A stretch of DNA of 34,300 nucleotides from an uncultured beta proteobacterium. Lineage in GTDB: Bacteria; Pseudomonadota; Gammaproteobacteria; Burkholderiales; Burkholderiaceae_C. Below the pieces are notes generated by a model that had not been told where the DNA came from, searched no databases, and worked only from the letters and a program-made list of their open reading frames with translations. The stretch's first letter is position 1. Each line of letters begins with the position of its first letter. The stretch covers positions 1 through 34,300 of the forward strand of contig CAITXW010000474.1 of assembly GCA_903896425.1 (NCBI GenBank). The letters are read 5' to 3'. A program made the translations under genes and the position numbers. Below are positions 24,268 through 33,095 of the stretch, piece by piece.

Positions 24268-25992
24268 TCAACCAACCTCGTGCGCAAAGTACTTCTGCAC
24301 GCAGCGCACTGGGTTCGGCGCCGCTTGGCCCAAGCCGCAGATGGAGGCGTCTGCCATGACGGTGCACAAGTCGTCCAACGTGGCCTGATCCCAGACCGGC
24401 GCTTGCATCAGTTGCAGCGCCTTGGCGGTGCCAACGCGGCACGGCGTGCACTGGCCGCAGCTCTCGGCGGCAAAGAAGCGCATGGCATTGAGCGCCGCGT
24501 CACGCGCGCGGTCGTGCTGGCTCAGCACGACGATGGCGGCCGAGCCGATGAAGCAGCCGTAGGGCTGCAGCGTGTCGAAGTCCAGTGCCAGATGGCTCAG
24601 GCTGGCCGGCAGGATGCCACCTGAAGCGCCGCCCGGCAGATAGGCATAGAGCGTGTGGCCGACCTGCATGCCGCCGCAGTATTCGTCAATCAGTTCCTGC
24701 ACCGAGATGCCGGCTGGCGCGCGCTTGACACCGGGCTGTTTGACACGGCCGCTGACGCTGAAAGAACGCAGACCGTGGCGAGCCTGACGCCCGAAGGCGG
24801 TGAACCACTGCGGCCCGTTCTCCAGGATCTCGCGCAACCCGTACAGCGTCTCGAAGTTGTGCACCAGCGTTGGCCGCCCAAACAGGCCAACCTCGGCCAC
24901 ATAGGGCGGGCGCAGGCGCGGCTCACCACGTTTGCCTTCGATGCTCTCGATCATGGCCGACTCTTCGCCACAGACATAGGCGCCAGCGCCACGGCGCAGT
25001 TCGATCTGCGGCAGCGCACAAGGCGGGTCTGCCTGCAGCAACTCGATCTCGCGCAACAACATATGGCGCGCGGCGTGGTACTCGTCGCGCAGGTAAATCG
25101 TGCAGACCTCGGTGCCCACGACCTGCGCGGCAATCAGCATGCCTTCGAGAAAGCGGTGCGGGTCGCGCTCCAGATAAGTGCGGTCCTTGAAAGTGCCGGG
25201 CTCGCCCTCGTCGAGGTTGACCACCAGCCTGCGCGGTGCGCTCTGTTCACGCACGATGCGCCACTTGCGCGCGGCCGCAAAACCGGCACCACCAAGGCCG
25301 CGCAGCCCCGAATCCTCAATGCAGTGCAGCAGGTCTTCGGCGGCTTCCTCGCCGTTAACCACGCTGGCCGCCAGCACGTAGCCACCCTGTGCACGGTAGG
25401 CATCAAAGCCAACAAAATCGACATCGGTCGGCGTGGCATCGATGCGCGCCAGCGTCTGCTGCGGCGTGTCGCTGAGCGCCCGTTGCACCGCCTGCTGCAC
25501 AGCAGCCGAATCGGCCCGCGGCAGCGCACACTGACCGACCATGACCGCCGGCGCTTGCTCGCAACGGCCCAGACAGGGCGCAGCCACCACGCGCACAGCG
25601 GTTCCCAGCAGCGCGGGCAAGCGTGCCAGCAAATCGGCCGCACCGGCCATGGCGCAACTCTGGCTGTCGCACACGCGCACCGTCACTGCGGGCGGATTTT
25701 GCCCGTCAAGCAGAACGTCAAAGTGATGGTAGAAAGTGGCAACCTCATAGACCTCGGCCAAGCCCAGGCGCATGTCGCTGGCCAGTGCCACCAGATGGCG
25801 CTCGAACAAGCCGTGGTAAGCATCGTTAAGCAGGTGCAGGTGCTCGATCAGCAGTTGGCGCGCATGGCCGTCGGGCGGCGGCGCGCCGATCAGCGCACGC
25901 AGTTCCCGCAGCGAACCTTGATCGGGCTGACGGCCCTTGAGTTGCGCCAGGCGGCGCGCGCTCTGGCGCAACGCGTCAGGCGTCACCGGCAT
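24268..25992 (-). CDS. Formate dehydrogenase beta subunit, NuoE-NuoF fusion
   Basis: This 574-aa protein passes electrons from the alpha subunit to NAD+. Residues 1-155 form a NuoE/FdsG-like thioredoxin-fold [2Fe-2S] domain with all four ligands (Cys108, Cys113, Cys140, Cys144). The rest is NuoF-like: a glycine-rich FMN/NADH site at SGLRGLGGAGF, NLDEGEPGTFKDR, GAGAYVCGEESAM, and a C-terminal [4Fe-4S] motif ESCGQCTPCRVG with a further Cys in SICGLG. The size and layout match the two-subunit formate dehydrogenase of the Methylobacterium FDH1 type better than the FdsGBA type with separate FdsG. ATG 25992 has no well-spaced ribosome site. It is the first gene of the pair. Confidence 0.92.
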   Translation of the reverse strand: MPVTPDALRQSARRLAQLKGRQPDQGSLRELRALIGAPPPDGHARQLLIEHLHLLNDAYHGLFERHLVALASDMRLGLAEVYEVATFYHHFDVLLDGQNPPAVTVRVCDSQSCAMAGAADLLARLPALLGTAVRVVAAPCLGRCEQAPAVMVGQCALPRADSAAVQQAVQRALSDTPQQTLARIDATPTDVDFVGFDAYRAQGGYVLAASVVNGEEAAEDLLHCIEDSGLRGLGGAGFAAARKWRIVREQSAPRRLVVNLDEGEPGTFKDRTYLERDPHRFLEGMLIAAQVVGTEVCTIYLRDEYHAARHMLLREIELLQADPPCALPQIELRRGAGAYVCGEESAMIESIEGKRGEPRLRPPYVAEVGLFGRPTLVHNFETLYGLREILENGPQWFTAFGRQARHGLRSFSVSGRVKQPGVKRAPAGISVQELIDEYCGGMQVGHTLYAYLPGGASGGILPASLSHLALDFDTLQPYGCFIGSAAIVVLSQHDRARDAALNAMRFFAAESCGQCTPCRVGTAKALQLMQAPVWDQATLDDLCTVMADASICGLGQAAPNPVRCVQKYFAHEVG

Positions 25993-26074
25993 CTCCGGCG
26001 CGGCGGACTTCGGCAGGTGACAGGGTGACAGGACACATGGCGGCCAAGCTTACCACCCGGACGCAAACGCTTGT
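25993..26074 (-). other. Gap before formate dehydrogenase genes
   Basis: This 82-bp region must contain the start of the formate dehydrogenase transcript. It holds a short direct repeat GGTGACA at about 26016-26030. No convincing promoter hexamers were found. Confidence 0.3.
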
Positions 26075-28012
26075 TCAGTTAACTGGCTTGCGCCGCTCTT
26101 CCTGACGCCGGGGTCCGTCGCGCCCTTCTTCTGCGTCCTTGGGCTTACCTTCGGCCGGCGTCACCCGCTGGCCCCGTGGCTCTTCTTTCGGTCCGACCTG
26201 ACCTTGCGCCGGTGCGGGTGCCGCTGCTGGTGCTGGTGCTGGTACCGCAACAGGTGCCTTGCTCGCAGGCACTGGCGCACGGGCGTCAACCGGTTTTGCA
26301 AGTGGCACTGGCACAGCAGCAACCGGCACGACAACTTTCGGCTCGGGCGCACGCGGTGGTGGCTGTACTGGTGGCTGCGGCCGAGCCTGCTGCTGTGGCT
26401 GAACCGTGGGCTGCGGCTGCGGCCGAGCCTGCTGCTGTGGCTGAACCGGGGGCTGCGGCTGTGGTCGCGCCTGCTGCTGTGGCTGAACCGAGGGCTGCGG
26501 CGTAGCTGGCATTTGCGGGCTCAACACGGGCGCGGCATTGACCGGCGCACGCTGTGGCCCATTGTCGCGACCCTGCGGTCGTGCACGCGGCTCGGGGGCC
26601 GGTGCTGGCACTTTGATTGGCGGCACGATGCGGATCACGGCCGGGCGCTCAAAACTGCGCGCTGGCGGCAAGTTGACCGCGGGTGCAGCGTTACTGCGGC
26701 GGCGCTCGCCTGGCGTCAACGGGGGCGCTGCCACGAGCGGTGCCCGGCCGAGCAGCTCGGGCGATACGCGGACCGCCGCACCCGGCACATGTTGCGAGTG
26801 AATGAAAGTGTTTCTCGGCACGGCAATCACGGCGCCGGGTATGTGTCGATTGGCGTAGCTGCGATCATCCCGGTCCCGTGTGTTGTAGCTGTTGTTGATC
26901 ACGCTGACGCTGATGACCGTGTTGCTGCGGTTGATATTTTCAAAATAACTGCGGCTGGTCACATAGGACGGCCGGTAGACTTCGCGCGGCGCCAGCGCAA
27001 ACCAGCCGATGCCCCCGCCGTTGCCACTGCTGATCGCCAGGCCGAAGTTGTCACCACCGACAAACGCCACCAAGGCTGGCGCGTAGTAGGCGCGAGTGCG
27101 CATCGGGCCTGGCACCCAGGCCCAGCGATTGCCCAGATTGGCCCAGCGGCCGTAATGGGATACGGCAAACCCCCAGGGCGCGTCATCAACCCAGGTCCAG
27201 CCCCAGGGCTCAATCCAGGTCCAATGCCCATCGCGGTAGGGTGCCCAGTCGGGTCCAACCTGATTCGGGTACCAGACGTTGCCATAAGTCGCGTCGACAC
27301 CCCAGACGCCATTGGCATCCAGGTCCTGGTAACCGATCACGTCGCGCGAGACATAGCGCGCCGACACCGAGCGGTCCAAGGCACGGTCACGCTCACTGGC
27401 CCAGCGGTCGAACTCATCGGGACGCGGCGCGGCAAGAAACTCGTTGTCGCGCAAGTCATTGCCGCGGAACCGATAACGTTGCTGCGCATCGATGAGATAG
27501 CCGGCACCCGGCCCCGATACTTCGGCCTGCCCGCTGCGCACGATGACATCGGTCAGATTGCCTTGCGGGTCCACCGCGATGCGGTAGTCACCCCGCTGGC
27601 GCAGCGTGAGCGCGAGCTGTGGCGTGATGACCTCGAACACCTGATTGGCTGCCAGACGCCGCACACGCAGGTTCAGACTGCCTTGTGTCAATTGCAGTTG
27701 CGTGCTGGCGTCATCAAGATTGAGAACCGTGATGCCGGTACTGGCATGCATGCGTATCAGCGTGCCACCGTCCTGGATTTCTGCCCGTGCGCCCTCTTCG
27801 ACCCAAAGGCGGTCACCAATGCTCAGGGGGCGATTGAGCGTGGCCTGGTCCCAGGCGTCCTCGCCCGCAACCGACAGGCTGACCGCGCCCGCCAGGTAAC
27901 CCAGACGTGCCACGCGGGACGGTGGGTCGGCGCTGGCCGCCGCGCTGAAGACCAGCGCCGCAAACCCAATGATGGAGGCAAAAGCCCGAACCCAAAAAGA
28001 CTGTGTCTGCAT
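26075..28012 (-). CDS. Secreted FecR/DUF6600 protein with Pro/Gln-rich tail
   Basis: This 645-aa exported protein has a signal peptide (MQTQSFWVRAFASIIGF to SAAASA), a FecR-like beta domain (about 30-180: LSIGDRLWVEEGARAEIQDG, VITPQLALTLRQRGDYRIAV), then an aromatic, Trp-rich domain matching DUF6600 proteins (about 220-360: YGNVWYPNQVGPDWAPYRDG, WTWVDDAPWGFAVSHYGRW), and a long low-complexity tail rich in Pro, Gln, Ala and Arg. The tail holds three 14-residue repeats and ends in a charged segment (about 600-645). ATG 28012 has GAGG 7 nt upstream. No function is established for the family; a periplasmic or envelope location is likely. It stands alone between formate dehydrogenase and apbC. Confidence 0.87.
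   Translation of the reverse strand: MQTQSFWVRAFASIIGFAALVFSAAASADPPSRVARLGYLAGAVSLSVAGEDAWDQATLNRPLSIGDRLWVEEGARAEIQDGGTLIRMHASTGITVLNLDDASTQLQLTQGSLNLRVRRLAANQVFEVITPQLALTLRQRGDYRIAVDPQGNLTDVIVRSGQAEVSGPGAGYLIDAQQRYRFRGNDLRDNEFLAAPRPDEFDRWASERDRALDRSVSARYVSRDVIGYQDLDANGVWGVDATYGNVWYPNQVGPDWAPYRDGHWTWIEPWGWTWVDDAPWGFAVSHYGRWANLGNRWAWVPGPMRTRAYYAPALVAFVGGDNFGLAISSGNGGGIGWFALAPREVYRPSYVTSRSYFENINRSNTVISVSVINNSYNTRDRDDRSYANRHIPGAVIAVPRNTFIHSQHVPGAAVRVSPELLGRAPLVAAPPLTPGERRRSNAAPAVNLPPARSFERPAVIRIVPPIKVPAPAPEPRARPQGRDNGPQRAPVNAAPVLSPQMPATPQPSVQPQQQARPQPQPPVQPQQQARPQPQPTVQPQQQARPQPPVQPPPRAPEPKVVVPVAAVPVPLAKPVDARAPVPASKAPVAVPAPAPAAAPAPAQGQVGPKEEPRGQRVTPAEGKPKDAEEGRDGPRRQEERRKPVN
26378..26503 (-). 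repeat. Three 42-bp tandem repeats inside the DUF6600 gene
   Basis: Units begin at 26378, 26420 and 26462, each 42 bp and in frame, coding for about QPxVQPQQQARPQP. The first two are almost identical, the third differs at a few bases. The unit length is a multiple of three, so copy-number change would alter the protein tail without shifting the frame. Confidence 0.75.
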
Positions 28013-28186
28013 GTCGATACCTCGCAAAATGGCGCAACTGCCGCAACCGGCAGGCCTGCCACCCTAACGCGCCAGCCGCCAGTTTGGACACCCTGCATTA
28101 CGTTCTGTTGCAATGATGGCAGGACTCAGCATACGCCACGCAGCCGAGCAGATCTGTCCGCTGGCGCACCGTTCGGCAGACGCAGA
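28013..28186 (-). other. Intergenic region, apbC to DUF6600 gene
   Basis: This 174-bp gap includes a perfect 12-bp palindrome GGCAGGCCTGCC (28049-28060) and a loose inverted repeat near 28143-28190, just after the apbC stop. Neither has a T tract. No clear promoter. Confidence 0.3.
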
Positions 28187-29278
28187 TCAGGTCTCTTTCG
28201 AGATCGTGATGGTCGGGAACTTGGACGAGAAGTCCTTGTTTTTGGCCGCAATCGCCACCGCAACCTTGCGTGCCACCGACTTGTAGATGCCCGCCACTTC
28301 GCTCTCGGAATCTGACACCACCGTCGGCTTGCCGCTGTCGGCCTGGACCCGGATCTGCATCGTCAGTGGCAACGCGCCGAGGTATTCCATACCGTATTCG
28401 GCCGCCATCTTCTTGCCGCCGTCGGCGCCAAAAATATGCTCGATATGGCCACAGTTGCTGCACACGTGCACCGCCATGTTCTCGACGATGCCCAGGATCG
28501 GCACGCCGACCTTCTCGAACATCTTGATGCCCTTGCGCGCATCGAGCAGCGCAATGTCCTGCGGTGTCGTCACGACCACGGCGCCGGTCATCGGCACGCG
28601 CTGTGACAGCGTGAGCTGAATGTCGCCGGTGCCCGGTGGCATGTCCACCACCAGGTAATCGAGATCGCGCCAATTGGTCTGACGCAGCAACTGCTCCAGC
28701 GCCTGGGTTGCCATCGGACCGCGCCAGATCATGGCCTCGTCCTGCGCCACCAGAAAACCGATCGACATCACCTGCACGCCGTAGTTCTCCAGCGGCTCCA
28801 TGGTCTGGCCATCGGTGCTCTCGGGCTGACCGCTGATGCCCATCATCATGGGAATGCTCGGGCCGTAAATGTCGGCATCAAGCAAGCCCACACTGGCGCC
28901 TTCAGCCGCCAGTGCCAGTGCCAGATTCACTGCGGTGGTGCTCTTGCCAACGCCGCCCTTGCCGGATGCCACGGCCACGATGTTCTTCACCTTGGGCAGC
29001 AACTGCACGCCGCGCTGCACGGCATGCGCCGTGATCCGCATATTGATGTTGACCGACACATTGTTGACACCAGAGACGCCTTTGGCGGCTGCGATCAGTG
29101 CACTGCGAAAGCCCGGTATCTGGCTCTTGGCCGGGTAGCCCAGATCGACATCGAAAGCCACATCGCCATCGGTGATGGCGAGGTTTCTGATCGATTTGGA
29201 CGACACGAAATCGTGCCCGGTATTGGGATCGATGACGCTCTTGAGTGCGTCCATCACTTGCTGTTGCGTTACGGTCAT
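28187..29278 (-). CDS. apbC: Iron-sulfur cluster carrier ATPase ApbC/Mrp
   Basis: This 363-aa cytoplasmic P-loop protein of the Mrp/NBP35 family holds and passes on [4Fe-4S] clusters. It has an N-terminal DUF59/MIP18-like domain (about 5-80), the deviant Walker A SGKGGVGKST (105-114), GLLDADIYGPSIP, and DYLVVDMPPGTGD. The cluster-binding CxxC is Cys273 and Cys276 in HVCSNCGH. ATG 29278 has AGGAGA 8 nt upstream. It is a single gene, divergent from the patatin gene with about 117 bp between. A housekeeping role in Fe-S maturation is likely; the nearby Fe-S-rich formate dehydrogenase is a possible client (inference). Confidence 0.96.
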   Translation of the reverse strand: MTVTQQQVMDALKSVIDPNTGHDFVSSKSIRNLAITDGDVAFDVDLGYPAKSQIPGFRSALIAAAKGVSGVNNVSVNINMRITAHAVQRGVQLLPKVKNIVAVASGKGGVGKSTTAVNLALALAAEGASVGLLDADIYGPSIPMMMGISGQPESTDGQTMEPLENYGVQVMSIGFLVAQDEAMIWRGPMATQALEQLLRQTNWRDLDYLVVDMPPGTGDIQLTLSQRVPMTGAVVVTTPQDIALLDARKGIKMFEKVGVPILGIVENMAVHVCSNCGHIEHIFGADGGKKMAAEYGMEYLGALPLTMQIRVQADSGKPTVVSDSESEVAGIYKSVARKVAVAIAAKNKDFSSKFPTITISKET

Positions 29279-29395
29279 TGGTTACTTCTCCTGAGGGCGA
29301 TAGTCTAGCGAAGAAAAAAATAACCCTTAAGGCTCTATCAAGATACGGGTTTACCCCGGGAGATGCGATTCGGATCAGGGCCAGATAATGGTTCC

Positions 29396-30670
29396 ATGCC
29401 GAATGAAACGCCCCCCAGCAATGCCACCGGCCTGATGCTCAGTGGCGGTGGCGCCCGTGCCGCCTACCAAGTCGGCGTGCTCGAAGCCATCGCCGACATT
29501 CGCAAGGCCGCCGGCGCGCCCCGCGATGTCAATCCTTTCCCCATCATCACCGGCACTTCGGCCGGCGCCCTCAACGCGGCAGCCCTGGCCTGCGGCGCGG
29601 ATGATTTCGATGGCGCCGTGCGCCGCCTGGTCGAGATCTGGAAAAACATCCATGCCGATCAGGTCTATCGCTCCGACCGTTTCAGCATGTTGCGCTCGGG
29701 CGCCTCGCTGATGGGTTTGCTGGCACTGGGCTGGCTGGTGGCGAAGTGGCAGCACAAGACACCGCGCTCGCTGCTCAACAACGCACCGCTGCACGAGTTG
29801 CTGACCCGCATGGTGCCGCTGCAACGCCTGCCGCAGTTGTTTGAACAGGGTCACATGCAGGCGCTGGCGGTCTCGGCATCGAGCTACAGCAGCGGCGAGC
29901 ACATCACTTTTTTTGAAGGAAAAGCAGAGCTTCAGCCCTGGATACGCTCGCAGCGGCGCGCCGTGCGCGAGCGCATCACCTACTCGCATCTGCTGGCCTC
30001 CTCGGCCATTCCCTTTGTCTTTCCGGCCACGCAACTGGCGCTGGAGCGGCACATGGAATACTTCGGCGACGGCTCGATGCGCCAGTCGGCGCCGATTGCC
30101 CCGGCGATTCATCTGGGTGCCAACAAGATTCTGGTGGTGGGCGCCGGGCGCATGGCGGAACCCAAGGACGAAGCCCACCTGCACATCAATCTGGCCTATC
30201 CCTCACTGGCGCAGATTGCCGGTCACGCGCTCTCGAGCATCTTTCTGGATTCGCTGACCGTGGACCTGGAACGCATTCGCCGCATCAACCAGACGATCTC
30301 GCTGGTGCCGCCCGAAGTACGCAGCGCCAGTGCGCTGCGCCACGTTGATCTGCTGCTGATCTCGCCCTCGCAACGCCTGGACGCCATTGCCACACGCCAC
30401 ATCAACGACCTGCCGCCGGCGGTGCGCACCATGCTCGGCGGCGTTGGTGTCTCAACCAAGGCCGCCGACGTGAAGGGCTCGGCGCTGGCGAGCTACCTGC
30501 TGTTTGAGTCCAATTTCACACGGGAACTGATGGCCCTGGGCTACGCCGACGCGCAGCGCCAGCAATCGGAAATCTGCAAATTCTTTGGCTGGACCGACTC
30601 GATGGCCGCAGGCGTGTGCCCGCTGCCCTCGGTCGACGTGGAGCGCCGCGTCGATCCGCTGAGAATCTAA
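29396..30670 (+). CDS. Patatin-like phospholipase
   Basis: This 424-aa member of the patatin family is a serine acyl hydrolase with a Ser-Asp dyad. The oxyanion loop is LSGGGARAAYQVG (about 15-27), the nucleophile Ser55 lies in GTSAG, and the Asp is residue 225 in FGDGSM. A hydrophobic stretch near 100-120 (LMGLLALGWLVAKW) may help membrane association. Homology starts around residue 11, so ATG 29396 is preferred; ATG 29363 would add 11 residues, but GGGAG abuts it directly. Neither start has a proper ribosome site. Its stop overlaps the stop of the convergent methionine synthase by 4 nt. It is likely to act on phospholipids or acyl esters; the substrate is unknown. Confidence 0.9.
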   Translation: MPNETPPSNATGLMLSGGGARAAYQVGVLEAIADIRKAAGAPRDVNPFPIITGTSAGALNAAALACGADDFDGAVRRLVEIWKNIHADQVYRSDRFSMLRSGASLMGLLALGWLVAKWQHKTPRSLLNNAPLHELLTRMVPLQRLPQLFEQGHMQALAVSASSYSSGEHITFFEGKAELQPWIRSQRRAVRERITYSHLLASSAIPFVFPATQLALERHMEYFGDGSMRQSAPIAPAIHLGANKILVVGAGRMAEPKDEAHLHINLAYPSLAQIAGHALSSIFLDSLTVDLERIRRINQTISLVPPEVRSASALRHVDLLLISPSQRLDAIATRHINDLPPAVRTMLGGVGVSTKAADVKGSALASYLLFESNFTRELMALGYADAQRQQSEICKFFGWTDSMAAGVCPLPSVDVERRVDPLRI

Positions 30671-31716
30671 AGCGCCGCTGTGCCGTAACGCTGGCGTGCC
30701 AGCGCCGCACCTGCTGCGAGTGCGGCGAGTTTCTTTTCTGCAACCTCGCGGCTCATCGGCGCCAGACCGCAATTGGTGCACGGGAAAATCCGGTTCTTCG
30801 GCACAAACTGCAGTGCCCGCCCGATCGTGTCGGCCACCTGCTCGGCGGTCTCAATCTCGTCGCTGGCGACGTCAATGACGCCAACCATCACGTCCTTACC
30901 CGCCAGCAGCGCCATCAGATCGGGCGGCACGTGCGAGTGGTAGCACTCCAGGCTGACCTGCTGAATACTGCTCTTGGCCAAGGCCGGGAAGATGGCCTCG
31001 TACTGGCGCCATTCTTTGCCCAGGGTTTCTTTCCAGTCGACGTTGGCCTTGATGCCGTAGCCGTAGCAGATGTGCACGGCGGTGGTACAGGTCAGGCCCT
31101 GTGCGGCACGTTCGAGCGCTTTCACGCCCCAGTCGGCCGCGTCCTGCATATAAACATTGAAAGCCGGCTCGTCGAACTGGATGATGTCAACACCATCGGC
31201 CTGCAGCGCCAGCGCCTCCTGATTGAGCAGTTCGGCAAAGGCCATCGCCATCTTGACCTTGTCGCCATAAAAACGATCCGCCACCGTGTCCACAATCGTC
31301 AGCGGCCCGGGCAGCGTGAACTTGAGCTTCTTCTTGGTGTGGGCGCGCGCCAGTTGCGCTTCAAAAGCATGGACCCGGCCCTTGAGCCGCAGCGGTGCAA
31401 TCACTTGGGGCACCTGCGCGTCGTAGCGGCCATTGCGAATGCCCATCGTGACCTTGTGCTCGAAGTCGATGCCTTCGACCTGCTCCAGAAAGCCGTGCAC
31501 GAAATGCTGGCGCGACTGTTCACCATCGCCAATGATGTCCAGGCCTGCATCTTCCTGCTCCTTGATCCACAGCAGCGTGGCGTCCGCCTTGGCCTGCTGC
31601 AGCTCGGCGCCCTGCACCTTCCACTGCGGCCAGAGCTTTTCGGTCTCGGAGAGCCAGGCCGGTTTGGGCAGGCTGCCAGCGATGGCGGTTTGAAACAGAG
31701 GGCTTGTTTGCGGCAT
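30667..31716 (-). CDS. Short cobalamin-independent methionine synthase (MetE C-domain/MesD-like)
   Basis: This 349-aa protein corresponds to the C-terminal catalytic barrel of MetE without the N-terminal domain. Zinc ligands are all present: His215 and Cys217 (HICYGYG), Glu257 (SLECYH) and Cys316 (CTNCGLAP). The substrate loop GDGEQSRQ and IIQFDEPAF are conserved. ATG 31716 was chosen since family homology begins at AIAGSLPKP; the frame is open to 31848, but that stretch looks random. Short 'core' enzymes of this type (MesA-MesD) make methionine from homocysteine with methyl donors other than methyl-folate polyglutamate; MesD of aerobic bacteria needs the DUF1852 protein MesX. MesX is not encoded in this window. 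A role other than methionine synthesis cannot be excluded. Confidence 0.88.
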   Translation of the reverse strand: MPQTSPLFQTAIAGSLPKPAWLSETEKLWPQWKVQGAELQQAKADATLLWIKEQEDAGLDIIGDGEQSRQHFVHGFLEQVEGIDFEHKVTMGIRNGRYDAQVPQVIAPLRLKGRVHAFEAQLARAHTKKKLKFTLPGPLTIVDTVADRFYGDKVKMAMAFAELLNQEALALQADGVDIIQFDEPAFNVYMQDAADWGVKALERAAQGLTCTTAVHICYGYGIKANVDWKETLGKEWRQYEAIFPALAKSSIQQVSLECYHSHVPPDLMALLAGKDVMVGVIDVASDEIETAEQVADTIGRALQFVPKNRIFPCTNCGLAPMSREVAEKKLAALAAGAALARQRYGTAAL

Positions 31717-31913
31717 GGGGTGTCCAATCAGGAAGGGGGAATCCGGGTGTGGGCTGGATTCTGCCATGGGTCTAGTCAAGACGTCGCGCTGTCGCGCCCC
31801 GGACCAGACCCTGCAATGCGCTCTGGTAGCATGCGGGCCAACAGACAAAACACCGCAACGCCAGCGTGTTCGTCGGAACCTTGGCGCACTGCTCGTTTAG
31901 CTACAGGAAATCC
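31717..31913. promoter_or_regulatory. Divergent region, methionine synthase versus efflux operon
   Basis: This 197-bp region contains the start sites of both gene sets. AGGA lies 5-6 nt before ATG 31914. No regulator gene is adjacent to the efflux genes and no obvious operator palindrome or S-adenosylmethionine riboswitch was recognised. Confidence 0.35.
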
Positions 31914-33095
31914 ATGAAGAAGACCGTTCCGTTCTCACTCCCTCTGGTTTGTGGCCTGATCGCAACCGCACTGCTTGGTTGCGGTGGCAAAGGCGATGCT
32001 GCAGCACCGGCCGCGGCGGCCAGCGCGCCAGCCGTCGCCGCGTCGGGCGCCGGCCCGGCGGTCACTGTCAGCACCGTACGCGCACTCAAACGCGATATGC
32101 GCGTGCTGCTCGAAGCAGCCGGAACAGTGTCGCCATTGACCAGCGTTGATGTGCGCTCCCAGGTCACGAACATCATCAGCAAGGTGCACATCAAAGACGG
32201 TCAATTTGTCAAGGCCGGGGAACTGCTGTTCACACTCGATGCGCGTACCGACGAAGCCAATGTCGCCAAGGCGCAGGCGCAACTGGCCAAGGACAATGCG
32301 GCACTGGCCGACGCGCAGCGGCAATGGGTCCGGGCTCAGCAACTGCTGGCTCAGAACTTCATCTCGCAGGGCGCCGTCGATACCAGCAAAGCGCAAGTCG
32401 ATTCGCAGTTGGCCGCCGTGGCCGCTGATCAGGCCGCCATCGACGCGGCGCGCGTTGCCCTCTCTTACGCCCGCATCGTGGCTCCGAACGCCGGACGCGC
32501 CGGTATCGTTGCGGTATCGGCTGGCAACGCGGTGCAGGCCAATGTCACGCCACTGGTGACGATCACACAACTCGATCCGATTGCCGTGGCTTTCAGCATT
32601 CCCCAGCGCAACCTGAGCGATGCGCTGGCCGCACTCAAGGACGGCGGCGCCGAAGTGACGGCGGCGCTGGGCGAGAAAGCCGAACGCTTCACCGGGCACC
32701 TGAAGTTTGTCGACAACGCGGTCGATGCCAACTCCGGCTCGGTCAAGGTCAAAGCGGTCTTTGCCAACCCGGGTGGCAAGCTCTGGCCCGGCGCCTTTGT
32801 CCAGGTCTCGCAGACTGTGAGCACACTCAAGGATGCAGTGGTGATACCGCAGGCCTGCGTCATCCAGAGCGCACGCGGGGCCATCGTCTACGTCGTGCAA
32901 GACGGCAAAGCGATCCTCAAGCCAGTGCAAGTCCTGTACGCACAAGGCGAGGATGCAGCGATCAGCGGTGTCAATGCCGGTGAAACCGTGGTCCTGGTCG
33001 GCAAGCAGAATCTGCGTCCCGGATCAAGCGTGGTCGAGCGCGCCAAGGGTGAAGGCGCCAACGCCGCCACCAGCAAGCAGCCGGCCCAGCCATGA
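31914..33095 (+). CDS. RND efflux periplasmic adaptor lipoprotein (AcrA/MdtA-like)
   Basis: This 393-aa membrane fusion protein links an inner-membrane RND pump to an outer-membrane channel. It has a lipoprotein signal with lipobox LLGC (Cys23), an Ala-rich linker, a first beta/lipoyl half (TVSPLTSVDVRSQVTNIISK, then VKAGELLFTLD), an alpha-helical hairpin (about 115-180, NVAKAQAQLAKDNAALADAQ), a second lipoyl half (ARIVAPNAGRAGI) and a C-terminal beta barrel and membrane-proximal region. ATG 31914 has AGGA upstream; the frame opens 48 nt earlier without a signal. It is coupled to the pump by an ATGA overlap. Substrates cannot be inferred. Confidence 0.94.
   Translation: MKKTVPFSLPLVCGLIATALLGCGGKGDAAAPAAAASAPAVAASGAGPAVTVSTVRALKRDMRVLLEAAGTVSPLTSVDVRSQVTNIISKVHIKDGQFVKAGELLFTLDARTDEANVAKAQAQLAKDNAALADAQRQWVRAQQLLAQNFISQGAVDTSKAQVDSQLAAVAADQAAIDAARVALSYARIVAPNAGRAGIVAVSAGNAVQANVTPLVTITQLDPIAVAFSIPQRNLSDALAALKDGGAEVTAALGEKAERFTGHLKFVDNAVDANSGSVKVKAVFANPGGKLWPGAFVQVSQTVSTLKDAVVIPQACVIQSARGAIVYVVQDGKAILKPVQVLYAQGEDAAISGVNAGETVVLVGKQNLRPGSSVVERAKGEGANAATSKQPAQP

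Noticed and set aside
26378-26503. CRISPR-like array
   Set aside because: The 42-bp units are directly adjacent, without spacers, and are in-frame protein repeats.
26204-28315. 703-codon plus-strand open frame opposite the DUF6600 gene
   Set aside because: It is created by the repeat and GC-rich codons of the minus-strand gene, which has a signal peptide and known domains.
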